NCBI GenBank assembly: GCA_963848205.1
Contig: CAWKCV010000005.1
Location: 186,001 to 250,000, forward strand
DNA: 64,000 bases
Origin: BOG-908 sp963848205
GTDB taxonomy: Bacteria > Pseudomonadota > Alphaproteobacteria > Acetobacterales > Acetobacteraceae
Direction of reading: 5' to 3'
In this document: piece by piece, positions 49,025-57,120 of the stretch
How positions within the stretch are numbered: position 1 is the first letter of the stretch
Layout of the letters: the number at the start of each line of letters is the position of its first letter
Notes under the pieces: generated by a model
Database searches by the model: none
What the model was told of the DNA's origin: nothing
What the model saw: only the letters and a program-made list of their open reading frames with translations
Program-made: the position numbers and the translations under genes

Positions 49025-51885
49025 ATGACCAAGCGCCTTCTCATCGACGCCAGCCACGCGGAAGAAACCCGCGTCGTGGTGCTGGACGGTAACCGCCTCG
49101 AAGATTTCGACGTCGAAACCCAGTCTCGCCGGCAACTCAAGGGCAACATCTACCTCGCCAAGGTCGTTCGGGTCGAACCCAGCCTGCAGGCGGCGTTCGT
49201 CGAATATGGCGGCAATCGCCACGGCTTCCTCGCGTTCGGCGAAATCCACCCGGACTACTACCAGATCCCGGTGGCCGATCGGCAGCGCCTGATCGAGATG
49301 CAGGAGGAGGAGGCGCGTGCCGAGGAAGCCCGCGCCGACCAGGAAGACGACGAGTCGTTCGGCGATAGCGACGCGCCGGCGCAGGCGGTCGAAACCTATC
49401 TCGACTTGTCCGAAGAGCCCGCCGGCGATGCCGACGGGCAGCACGCCGACAGCACTGTCCACGACGCGCCCGATACACACGCCGAGCCGGGCGAAGCGCA
49501 GCCGCTCAGCATCGCGCACGACAGCGTCCAGGGCGAACTGCTCGATCCGCCGCCTTCCCAGCACGCCGAACCGGCCGCGCCAGCGGATTCGCCCGCAGCG
49601 CCCGAGGGCCCGCGCCCGAGCCGGTCGAGATGCCGAGCCTCTACGCTGTCGGCGTCGATATTGCGCCCGAAGCAGCCGAGCCGGCCGTGCCGAGCGAGAC
49701 CGACGATGCGCCGACCGCGAACGCCGAGCAGAACCAGCCGCAAGCCGAGCAGATCGACGGCGGCACGCGTATCCGCCAGATCGAAGGTGACGACCAGCAG
49801 GCACCGGAGATGCTGGGCGGCGAGCACGACCATGCCGACGAGACACGCACGCCGCGCCAGCCGTCGCGCTATCTGCGCAGCTACAAAATCCAGGAAGTCA
49901 TCCGCCGCCGCCAGATCCTGCTGATCCAGGTCGTCAAGGAAGAACGCGGCACCAAGGGCGCGGCGCTGACCACCTATATCTCGCTCGCCGGCCGCTACTG
50001 CGTGCTGATGCCGAACTCGCCCCGCGGCGGCGGCATTTCCCGCAAGATCACCTCGACCGCCGACCGCCGCCGCCTCAAGGAAGTCACCGCCGAACTCGAC
50101 ATCCCGCGCGGCATGGGCCTGATCGTGCGCACCGCCGGTGCCGCGCGGCCCAAGCCCGAAATCAAGCGCGACGGCGAATATCTGCTCCGCCTGTGGGACG
50201 ACATACGCGAGCAGACGATGCAGTCGATGGCGCCGGCGCTGATCCACGAGGAAGCCAGCCTCATCAAGCGCGCCATACGCGACGTCTATTCGCGCGACGT
50301 GGACGAGCTGATAGTGGACGGCGAAGAGGGCTGGCGCGCCGCACGCGACTACATGCGCATGCTGATGCCGGCGCACGTGAAGAAGGTGCAGCTCTGGCCG
50401 TCGAACGCGCAGCCGCTGTTCGCCCAGGCCCAGGTCGAGTCGATGCTCGACGCGATGCTGAACCCTACGGTCCAGCTACGGTCAGGCGGCTACCTGGTGA
50501 TCAACCAGACCGAGGCGCTGGTCGCCATCGACGTCAATTCGGGCCGTTCCACGCGCGAACGCGGCATCGAGGAGACGGCGCTGCGCACCAATCTGGAAGC
50601 CGCCGACGAGGCCGCGCGCCAGTTGCGCCTGCGCGATCTCGCCGGGCTCATCGTGATCGATTTCATCGACATGGAGAGCAAGAAGCATAACGCGATGGTC
50701 GAACGCCGGATGGCGGACGCTCTGAAGAACGACCGCGCGCGCATCCAGATCGGCCATATCAGCCATTTCGGCCTGCTCGAGCTCAGCCGCCAGCGCCTGC
50801 GCCCGTCGCTGGCCGAGACCAGCCTGAATGTGTGCCCGCATTGCGGCGGCGCCGGCCATGTCCGCAGCACCGAGAGTGCCGCGCTGCATGTTCTGCGCGA
50901 AATCGAGGAGGAAGGCGGCAAGCGCCGGGCGGCCGAAATCCTGGTGCACGTGGCGGGTGCCACCGCATTGTTCATTCTCAACAACAAGCGGCAGCGCCTG
51001 TCGGAAATCGAGCTGCGCTATGCCATGCGCGTCTGTTTCGCCGCCGACGAGAGCCTGTTGCCGGCGCAGACCCGAATCGATCGCCTGCGTGCCGCCGTGC
51101 CGCAGGACCTGCTGCCGACGCCCGTCCCGCAGACCTATCAGGCGACCGAAGACGATGTGGCCGAAGCCGACGGGAGCGACGACGACGAGGATGTCGTCAT
51201 GGAACAGCAGCCCGAGCCCGCGACCGCGGCGGCCGCACCTGCCGTGCCGGTGGGGGACTACACGTCCGACCCCGACCACGTGCCCGGCGAGACCGCCGCG
51301 GAAGGCGAGCAGCGGCGCCGGCGGCGCCGTCGCCGGCGCCGTGGCGGCCGACGTGACGAGAACATGGCTGCCGATGCGTCGGCGCCGATCCTGGAAGGAT
51401 CCGAGCAACCCGACATCGTGGAAGCGGGCGACCCGAGCGGCCCCGCACAGCCCGTGCCCGGTCACGACGAAGCTGCCGAGGCGGTAGCCGAAGCGGCCGA
51501 CCTGCCGCAGCAGGCCGAAGCGTTCGAGCCAAGCGATGCGGTCGCCGAGGGCGACACGGCGCGTCCCAAGCGTGGCCGCCGGGGGGGGCGCCGTCGGCGC
51601 AAGCCGGGCGAAGAGGCTGCCGGTGCGGTGCCGGATGGCGAGATCGCCGACGAACCGGCGCAGATGGCACCAGTCTATGTGCCACCGACTTACACGCCGT
51701 ATGTCGGGCCGACGCCGGCCGATCCGTTTGCGATGGGTGGCATGGATATTTTCGACGTGCTCGAGCAGGCCGAGCAGCGCAAGGAGGCCCTTGTGGTGGC
51801 CGAAGCGCCCCAACCGCCGGTGGTTCAGCCGATACTGGTGGCAGAGGCGCCGGCTACGGCAAAGAAGGGCTGGTGGCGCAGGTAG
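49025..51885 (+). pseudogene. rne: Ribonuclease E (RNase E/G family), single-base frameshift in the S1 insertion
   Basis: Endoribonuclease that starts mRNA decay and processes rRNA and tRNA. The ATG at 49025 gives 'MTKRLLIDASHAEETRVVVL' and the S1 start 'LKGNIYLAKVVRVEPSLQAA'. An acidic insertion of about 190 residues interrupts S1, as in other alphaproteobacteria. Inside it, near 49600-49618, the frame shifts by one base; after the shift 'EPVEMPSLYAVGVDIAPEA' continues to the rest of S1, the DNase I-like catalytic domain ('VAIDVNSGRSTRERGIEETA', 'LIVIDFIDMESKKHN') and the zinc link CPHC. The C-terminal tail is Arg- and acid-rich with 'RRRRRRRRRRGGRR' and ends in AKKGWWRR. Repaired length is about 953 residues. 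The gene is usually essential, so an indel in the sequence is the likeliest cause. Confidence 0.9.
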
Positions 51886-51886
51886 A

Positions 51887-51995
51887 AAGTAAGCAGGCGG
51901 GTTCTTTCTGAAAACAGAATCAAAAAACGTCTGCTCCGCTATCGCGAGCTCGCCATAGCGGAGCAGACCTTTAGGAAAGGACTGCTTTCTTCCCC
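51887..51995. repeat. Dispersed repeat copy 20 (complete, diverged arms, strong central stem)
   Basis: AAGTAAGCAGGCGGGTTC, TTTCTGAAAACAGAATC, AAAAAACGTCTG on the left; AGACCTTTAGGAAAGGACTG, CTTTCTTCC on the right. The arms have decayed, but the middle has become a near-perfect hairpin (see the terminator entry). It starts one base after the rne stop and contains the desaturase stop (51971-51973). Confidence 0.85.
51929..51968. terminator. Long central hairpin of repeat 20, likely bidirectional terminator of rne and the desaturase gene
   Basis: GTCTGCTCCGCTA (51929-51941) pairs perfectly with TAGCGGAGCAGAC (51956-51968). The loop holds the palindrome GCGAGCTCGC (51944-51953). The rne side is preceded by CAAAAAAC, which gives a T-run when read on the minus strand, so termination of the desaturase transcript is better supported than that of rne. 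Confidence 0.6.
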
Positions 51996-52903
51996 CTCAA
52001 GCGCCGAACCCCCGCCGCCTGCTGTTCCCACCAACTCCCTGACGCCATCGCCTCTTCAGCCGACGGGTCCCCGGTCGGCGCATAGTCCCGCCCGAAATCC
52101 GCCGAGCCGAACATCATGTCCCAGAACGGAAAGATCGCTCCGTAATTGCAGCTCCGTTGCCCCGCCGCGCGGATGCCGTGATGGGCGCGGTGGAAGCGTG
52201 GCGAGACCAGCAGCCGATTGCCCAGCCAGCCAAACCCGACGCGTGCGTTGGCGTGGCTCATGCTTTCCAGCAGGCGCAGCAGCAGGATGATGAGCGGGAA
52301 CTGCATCGGCGGGATGCCGATCAGCAGGCCGAGCAGCATGAACCAGCAGAACGCGATGACATCGTCGAGCACGTGGTTGCGGTCGTCGGACCAGAACGTC
52401 ATCTGCCGCTGGGCGTGATGGACGGCGTGCAGCGCATACCACCAGCGGAAATTATGGCTCAGGCGATGGCGCCAATAGTCGGCGCAATCCAGGATCAGCA
52501 CGTAGATGCAGAAGGTCAGCGCCTGCCGGCCCATCAGGACCGGAAACAGGCCTTCTAGCGTCGGCGGCACGTAGCCGTGGTCGGTGACCCAGCCGTTCAG
52601 CCAGACCTGCAACTGATAGAAGAGAACGAAGGTGACCAGTGGCATAACGCCGATGCGCGAGATCAGCGTGTAGAAGACATCCACGGTCACCACGCGCTGG
52701 TCCGGCCATCGCTCCAGACGGGCCAGCCGCTCCATCGGCCAGCAGATCGCCAGCATGAGCACCACCTGCGCCACGCCATACAGCGCGAACAGCAGCCAGC
52801 CATAGCCGATGTCTTCCCACTGCATCATATCGAGCCGATACAGCAGCGGAATCAGGAACGCTTCGTGCAGGCGGCCGGCCAGAATAGGGAAAGGGTCGAA
52901 CAT
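51971..52903 (-). CDS. Sterol desaturase/fatty acid hydroxylase family protein
   Basis: About 310 residues, integral membrane di-iron protein. The eight-His pattern is present: 'HRLSHNFRWWYALHAVHHAQ' (HxxxH and HxxHH) and 'RFHRAHHGIR' (HxxHH) further on. Membrane segments include 'YGWLLFALYGVAQVVLMLAI', 'VMPLVTFVLFYQL', 'ALTFCIYVLILDCADY' and 'MLLGLLIGIPPMQFPLIILL'. Members hydroxylate or desaturate lipids, sterols or carotenoids; the substrate is unknown, but ornithine-lipid or hopanoid modification would suit the group. I start at the ATG at 52903 (MFDPFPILAGRL); one at 52921 would add six residues. The last residues (GKKAVLS) are encoded by repeat 20. Confidence 0.88.
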   Translation of the reverse strand: MFDPFPILAGRLHEAFLIPLLYRLDMMQWEDIGYGWLLFALYGVAQVVLMLAICWPMERLARLERWPDQRVVTVDVFYTLISRIGVMPLVTFVLFYQLQVWLNGWVTDHGYVPPTLEGLFPVLMGRQALTFCIYVLILDCADYWRHRLSHNFRWWYALHAVHHAQRQMTFWSDDRNHVLDDVIAFCWFMLLGLLIGIPPMQFPLIILLLRLLESMSHANARVGFGWLGNRLLVSPRFHRAHHGIRAAGQRSCNYGAIFPFWDMMFGSADFGRDYAPTGDPSAEEAMASGSWWEQQAAGVRRLRGKKAVLS

Positions 52904-53045
52904 GCCTGATGAAGATAGCATGCTGAACACGAGCCGACAGGCCACACGCGCAACCAGGTTGGCATTGTGTTCTTGCTGCACACCCGGCATTGACGGTTTT
53001 CAGCACAGGCTACCGGCGCAGGCTTTGGAAACAGTGGACGACTGA

Positions 53046-53411
53046 ATGACCGCCAAACGTATCCTCGTCGTCGAGGACGATTTCCTGATACGCATGACAC
53101 TGACCGAGGCATTGGAAGGCGACGGTTTCGTCGTGATCGAGGCCGATAGCGGCGAGGCGGCGCTGGTTCAGCTGCGGTCCGACCGCACGATCGACCTGCT
53201 GCTGACCGACATGCAGCTCTCAGGCAGCCTCAGCGGGCGTGCCCTGGCCGACGCGATCCGCGCCGAGAACCTGATCATGCCGATCATCTTCATGACCGGA
53301 AGGCCGGACAGGATCGGCACGATCGACCCGGAACGCGAGCTGATCGTGCCCAAACCCTATCTGCCGTCCGAGATCTGCGCGGCGGCGGCCAAGATGATCG
53401 CCCGCACCTGA
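53046..53411 (+). CDS. Single-domain response regulator (CheY-like receiver)
   Basis: 121 residues. The acidic pocket is in 'ILVVEDDFLIRMTLTEAL', the phospho-acceptor Asp in 'LLLTDMQLSGSLSG', Thr in 'IIFMTGRPDR' and the Lys in 'LIVPKPYLPSE'. It has receiver only, no output domain. It resembles receivers that act with HWE/HisKA_2 kinases in alphaproteobacteria; no kinase is adjacent. It is divergent from the desaturase gene (142 bp) and has a strong hairpin just after the stop. Confidence 0.9.
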   Translation: MTAKRILVVEDDFLIRMTLTEALEGDGFVVIEADSGEAALVQLRSDRTIDLLLTDMQLSGSLSGRALADAIRAENLIMPIIFMTGRPDRIGTIDPERELIVPKPYLPSEICAAAAKMIART

Positions 53412-53418
53412 ACCCGGC

Positions 53419-53450
53419 AAGGCACCCCCGGGATGTGCCGGGGGTGCCTT
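53419..53450. terminator. Strong hairpin between the convergent receiver and FecR-domain genes
   Basis: AAGGCACCCCCGG pairs perfectly with CCGGGGGTGCCTT (13 bp, loop GATGTG). It sits between the receiver stop (53411) and the FecR gene stop (53456). There is no long T-run, but the very stable stem between two converging genes suits a bidirectional terminator. Confidence 0.75.
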
Positions 53451-53455
53451 GGGCT

Positions 53456-56116
53456 TTAGTGACCCGGCGGCTGCTTGTGCTCCGGCCCCGGCCGCGGCCC
53501 GGGATGCGGCGGCTCGGCGCGCGGTGCGGGATGCGGCGCTTCGGCGCGCGGCGGCGGGCGTGGTGCCTCGGGCCTCGGTGCAGGTGGCCGCGGTGCAGGG
53601 CGGGGCGCTTCAGCATGCGGCTGCGGACGTGGTGCCTCCACATGCGGAGCCGGACGCGGCGCTTCCGGACGTGGTGCCGGGCGCGGCGCCTCTGCGTGAG
53701 GAGCCGGCCGTGGCGCCTCGGGGCGCGGAACCATGCGCTGCGGCTCCGGACGCGGTGCAGGGCGTGGTGCCTCGGCACGCGGCGCTGGACGCTGCATCTG
53801 AGGGTGCTGCTCGGGCCGGGGCGCCTGAACGCGCGGCTCTGGACGCGGTGCCTCGGCATGCGGCGCCGGACGCCCCGGTGCCGGACGCCCCTGCTCCGGA
53901 CGGGCCTGGCCAGGGCGGGCCTGCTCAGGACGCGCTTGCTCTGGACGCGCTTGCTCTGGGCGCGATTGCTCTGGGCGCGATTGCTCTGGGCGCGTCTGCT
54001 CAGGCCTGCCAGGCGCCGGACGGTTCAGGTTCGGATTGCGCTCGCCGGGACGCAACGCCTCGCCGCCGACACCTGGCCGGGGTGCCTCTGCGCGCGCCGG
54101 CGGTCGGTTCAGGTCCGGGCGGCCTTGCCCACCTGCACGCAGCGCAGGGCCGGGTGCACCCGGACGCGGCACCTCGCCACGATTGGTCTCGGCCGGATTT
54201 GGTGCGCGTCCCTCTTTCGGCAGCCTGTTGTCCGGCCCACCCCTCTGCCCACCGATTTGCGGCGGGACGGCGGGACGGCCGGCTCCGGGTGCCCGCAGCC
54301 CAGGCAATGCGCCCGGCTCGCGTGAACCAGGCTCGCGTGCACCCGGCTCACGTGCACCGGGCCCGCGCGCGCTGCCGACTGCACCCGGCACGTCGTTACG
54401 CTGTGGCTGACCACGCTCGTTCAGGCCGCGCCCGGCGTTCTGCCCAGGCACCTCGTTGCCCGGCCGTCCGCGCAGATCGCCATTGCGGCCAACCTGGCCG
54501 CCAGGCGCCTGACCATTGCGCACCTCGCCAGCCGGCACGGCGCGAACGCCGGGCGGCGGCCCGGCCCGACGCAACTCGGGCACGGCGCGCACCCGCTCGC
54601 CCTCGGGCGCTATGCGTGGTCCTGCCAAAGCAGCATGGACCGGCCGTTCCGGCAACGACACATTATAGCGCCGTGCCGCCGCACGCGGCAGGTTCGGCGT
54701 CTCGGCCGTCGGCGCCACCGGCAGGCGGCCGTAGATCGGCCGGGCGTGTTCGAGCGCGCCTACCGGCAACGGACGCGCGATGCCTTGGAGTTGCTGGCCA
54801 CGGGTGAAGGCGGCGGCCGGCGCGACCGTCGCAAAACGCTGGTTGATGAACACGTTGCGGTTGATCGTGGTGTTGTTGACGACCGTCGTGTCGCGGTAAT
54901 TGTAAGTCGGCCCACGCTGGATGATCTCGCGCGGCACGCCGTAGGGCGCGTTCACCCGGGCGAAGTAATCCGACCGCACGTGATACCACGGGTAATAGGG
55001 TTCACGCGGGCCGAGCGGGATCCAGGCGGGTGCATAGCCGCCGACGCCGAAACTGATCGAGGCACCGGCCAACGCCGCGCCACCCACATCGACGAAGCTG
55101 ACCAGCGCCGGCGAATAGACCGGATAGGCCGACACGCCGACTTCGACGGAAGCGGCCTCCTCCCCGGCGACCCAGCCCCAGCGATCGTTCACCTGCACCC
55201 AGCGGCCGTAATGGAAGGGCGCGAAACCCCAGCGTGCATTGTCCACCCACGTCCAGCCCCAGGGCTGCACGTACGACCAATGGCCGTCGCGATACGGCGC
55301 CCAGTTGCGCGCGACGTTGTTCGGATACCAGACCTGGCCGTATTGCTGTGTCTGGGTGAAGTTGCCATAGGTTTGCAGGTCGGCGGCGCCCGTCATGTAT
55401 TGCACCTGGCGTGGCACCGCGGCGGCGAAGTGCCGGCGCGCGGGCGCACGCAGCATCGATTGCAGGAACGCGTCCTGCTCGATCTGGCCGACGGAGCCCT
55501 GCAACGTGTCGCTGCCGCCGATCGTGGCGGTCTGCTGTGCGGCCACATCGAGCTCGAGATTGGTGCCGGTAATGTGCGCGGCACCCTGCACGACGGTGAT
55601 CATCGTCGCGTCGTTGGTGTCGCCGGCCACGATCTCGTAGATGCCCGGCTGGGTGATCTGCACGGCCCCGCGGGGCGTGTTGAACGTGACCGTCTGGTTC
55701 GGCTGCAGGCTCGCCAGGTTGAGGAACGAGGCGCCCTGCGGCTCGGTGATGACGATCTGACTCGCGTCGATGGCGCCCATGTCGAGTTCGGTCGACGAAT
55801 CCATCACCAGCCGGTCATCGGCGATTTCCAGCGTCGCCTGAGCCTGCGGCTCGGTCCAATACGATTCGCCGTTGGTCACCGGGTAGTTCAGCGTGGCCGC
55901 ACTCCACTGCGTCTCACCGGCCGAATGGAACGAGACGGTGCCATGGATATCGGCGATGCGCCCGGCCAGTGCCGGCGGATCGACATTCGGGTCGCCGGCC
56001 TGCTCGGCACCTGGAGGGGCGGCCGGCTGTGCGAAGGCGGGGATGCAAGCGCCGAGCGTGAGGCTCGTGGTGGCGAGTAGCAGGCTCAGGCGCATGAGCC
56101 TCGTAGGTGCGTACAT
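53456..56116 (-). CDS. FecR-domain/DUF6600 secreted protein with a long Pro/Arg/Glu-rich tail
   Basis: 886 residues. A signal peptide starts at the ATG at 56116 (LMRLSLLLATTSLTLGAC, cut after AFAQ), with GGAG 8 nt upstream. Residues about 45-230 are a FecR-like domain ('ALAGRIADIHGTVSFHSAGE', 'TFNTPRGAVQITQPGIYEI'). Residues about 270-410 have the DUF6600 pattern of Trp/Tyr-rich repeats ('YRDGHWSYVQPWGWTWVD', 'HYGRWVQVNDRWGWVAG'). From about 530 to the end the chain is low complexity: REPGA repeats, RPEQ repeats and AEAPRPAPRP repeats. There is no membrane anchor after the signal, so it should be periplasmic or surface-bound. Function unknown. Confidence 0.87.
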   Translation of the reverse strand: MYAPTRLMRLSLLLATTSLTLGACIPAFAQPAAPPGAEQAGDPNVDPPALAGRIADIHGTVSFHSAGETQWSAATLNYPVTNGESYWTEPQAQATLEIADDRLVMDSSTELDMGAIDASQIVITEPQGASFLNLASLQPNQTVTFNTPRGAVQITQPGIYEIVAGDTNDATMITVVQGAAHITGTNLELDVAAQQTATIGGSDTLQGSVGQIEQDAFLQSMLRAPARRHFAAAVPRQVQYMTGAADLQTYGNFTQTQQYGQVWYPNNVARNWAPYRDGHWSYVQPWGWTWVDNARWGFAPFHYGRWVQVNDRWGWVAGEEAASVEVGVSAYPVYSPALVSFVDVGGAALAGASISFGVGGYAPAWIPLGPREPYYPWYHVRSDYFARVNAPYGVPREIIQRGPTYNYRDTTVVNNTTINRNVFINQRFATVAPAAAFTRGQQLQGIARPLPVGALEHARPIYGRLPVAPTAETPNLPRAAARRYNVSLPERPVHAALAGPRIAPEGERVRAVPELRRAGPPPGVRAVPAGEVRNGQAPGGQVGRNGDLRGRPGNEVPGQNAGRGLNERGQPQRNDVPGAVGSARGPGAREPGAREPGSREPGALPGLRAPGAGRPAVPPQIGGQRGGPDNRLPKEGRAPNPAETNRGEVPRPGAPGPALRAGGQGRPDLNRPPARAEAPRPGVGGEALRPGERNPNLNRPAPGRPEQTRPEQSRPEQSRPEQARPEQARPEQARPGQARPEQGRPAPGRPAPHAEAPRPEPRVQAPRPEQHPQMQRPAPRAEAPRPAPRPEPQRMVPRPEAPRPAPHAEAPRPAPRPEAPRPAPHVEAPRPQPHAEAPRPAPRPPAPRPEAPRPPPRAEAPHPAPRAEPPHPGPRPGPEHKQPPGH
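53891..54004. repeat. 15-bp tandem repeat encoding RPEQ[A/S] units in the FecR-domain protein
   Basis: About seven or eight copies of a unit like GGGCGCGATTGCTCT on the plus strand, reading RPEQA/RPEQS/RPGQA on the minus strand. Such tandem codon repeats expand and shrink by slippage, so length may vary between strains. Confidence 0.85.
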
Positions 56117-56339
56117 GGCGGAAACTCCGTTTTCGATCCGAGGCGAACGATCGCCTTGCCTGCAATCAACCGCGCGACTGTGGCGGGATCGAGACGGACG
56201 GGTAACGTGGCGTAACACAAGGTGGTTGCGGCCGTGACATAGTGTGACTCGGCCCGAAACCGGGTGACTTGGCCGGAATTGCTCCTCATCTATGGGACTA
56301 GAAATCCGGCGACGTCACCGGAGAGCAAGGACATATTCG

Positions 56340-56732
56340 ATGATCGGACGCATTCTTCGCCGCGCGGCGTTGCCGGCGGCGCTACTCGCAACCACCGTGC
56401 TTGGCGGCTGCTACGCCTACCCCGCCGGCTACTACGGTGGCGGTTATGGCGGCGGGTACTATGCCGGCGGCTACCCTGCCGGCTACGGCTATGGCTACCC
56501 GGGGTATATAGGCACCGGCGTGTTCGTGGGCGGCTGGGGCGGTTACTACCGCGGCGGCTGGGGCGGCTTCTACAATCATGGCTGGGGCGGCTACTATGGC
56601 GGCCATTACGGCGGCTGGGGCGGCGGCTATCATGGTGGCGGCTTCCATGGCGGTGGCGGATTCCATGGCGGTGGCGGATTCGGCGGCGGGCATGGCGGCG
56701 GCTCTTTCAATCCCGGCGGTTGGCACCACTGA
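56340..56732 (+). CDS. Gly/Tyr/His-rich lipoprotein
   Basis: 130 residues. The leader 'MIGRILRRAALPAALLATTV' runs into a lipobox LGGC, so the protein should be lipidated at that Cys. The mature part is almost only Gly, Tyr, His, Trp and Phe in repeats such as GGYYGG, GGWGG and FHGGGG. It resembles short glycine-rich surface or metal-binding proteins; the many His in the last third could bind metal ions, which is a guess. AAGGA is 8 nt before the ATG at 56340. It is divergent from the FecR gene. Confidence 0.82.
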   Translation: MIGRILRRAALPAALLATTVLGGCYAYPAGYYGGGYGGGYYAGGYPAGYGYGYPGYIGTGVFVGGWGGYYRGGWGGFYNHGWGGYYGGHYGGWGGGYHGGGFHGGGGFHGGGGFGGGHGGGSFNPGGWHH

Positions 56733-56803
56733 TCCTGGCCAGCCCGGTTGATCGGGGAAGCGTCCTCGGTTAACCGGGCTGATCGTCTGCTGGAGAGGTA
56801 AGC

Positions 56804-56965
56804 GTGTCCGACCAACCGCCGCCGGAGAACGGCCGGGGCAAGATCGCCGCCCTGCTGGCCATCGTCCTGCTGATCGCCGGCGGCATCTGGCTCACGCATC
56901 GATTGAGCGATACGGCATCGATCCAGGATTGCGTGTCCACCGGGCGCCACGATTGCGGGCCGTGA
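56804..56965 (+). CDS. Small single-pass membrane protein (53 residues)
   Basis: The GTG start at 56804 has GGAGAGG 6-12 nt upstream. The protein has a short polar head (SDQPPPENGRGK), one hydrophobic segment (IAALLAIVLLIAGGIWLTHR) and a short tail with two Cys (QDCVSTGRHDC). Similar tiny proteins with a tail like LQDC-x(6-8)-C occur in alphaproteobacteria; no function is known. The ribosome-binding site and sensible membrane topology support a real gene. It follows the lipoprotein gene by 71 bp in the same direction. Confidence 0.72.
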   Translation: MSDQPPPENGRGKIAALLAIVLLIAGGIWLTHRLSDTASIQDCVSTGRHDCGP

Positions 56966-57120
56966 CGGGCGGTTTGCCGCCGATTTCACCCGGCCGATTG
57001 AACCACGCCCGCTTCCAAACGTCATCGCACAGACTTATTGCTGCGCAATGACCGGTTCACATGCGAGCCGTGGTGATGGCGGCGTGCCGCTCGACGATGC
57101 GGCGGCCTGGACAGGACGGG

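Noticed and set aside
49630..51885. Independent RNase E gene starting at MPSLYAVGV
   Set aside because: It would lack the first half of the S1 domain; the missing part is present one frame over from 49025, so a single frameshifted gene is the better reading.
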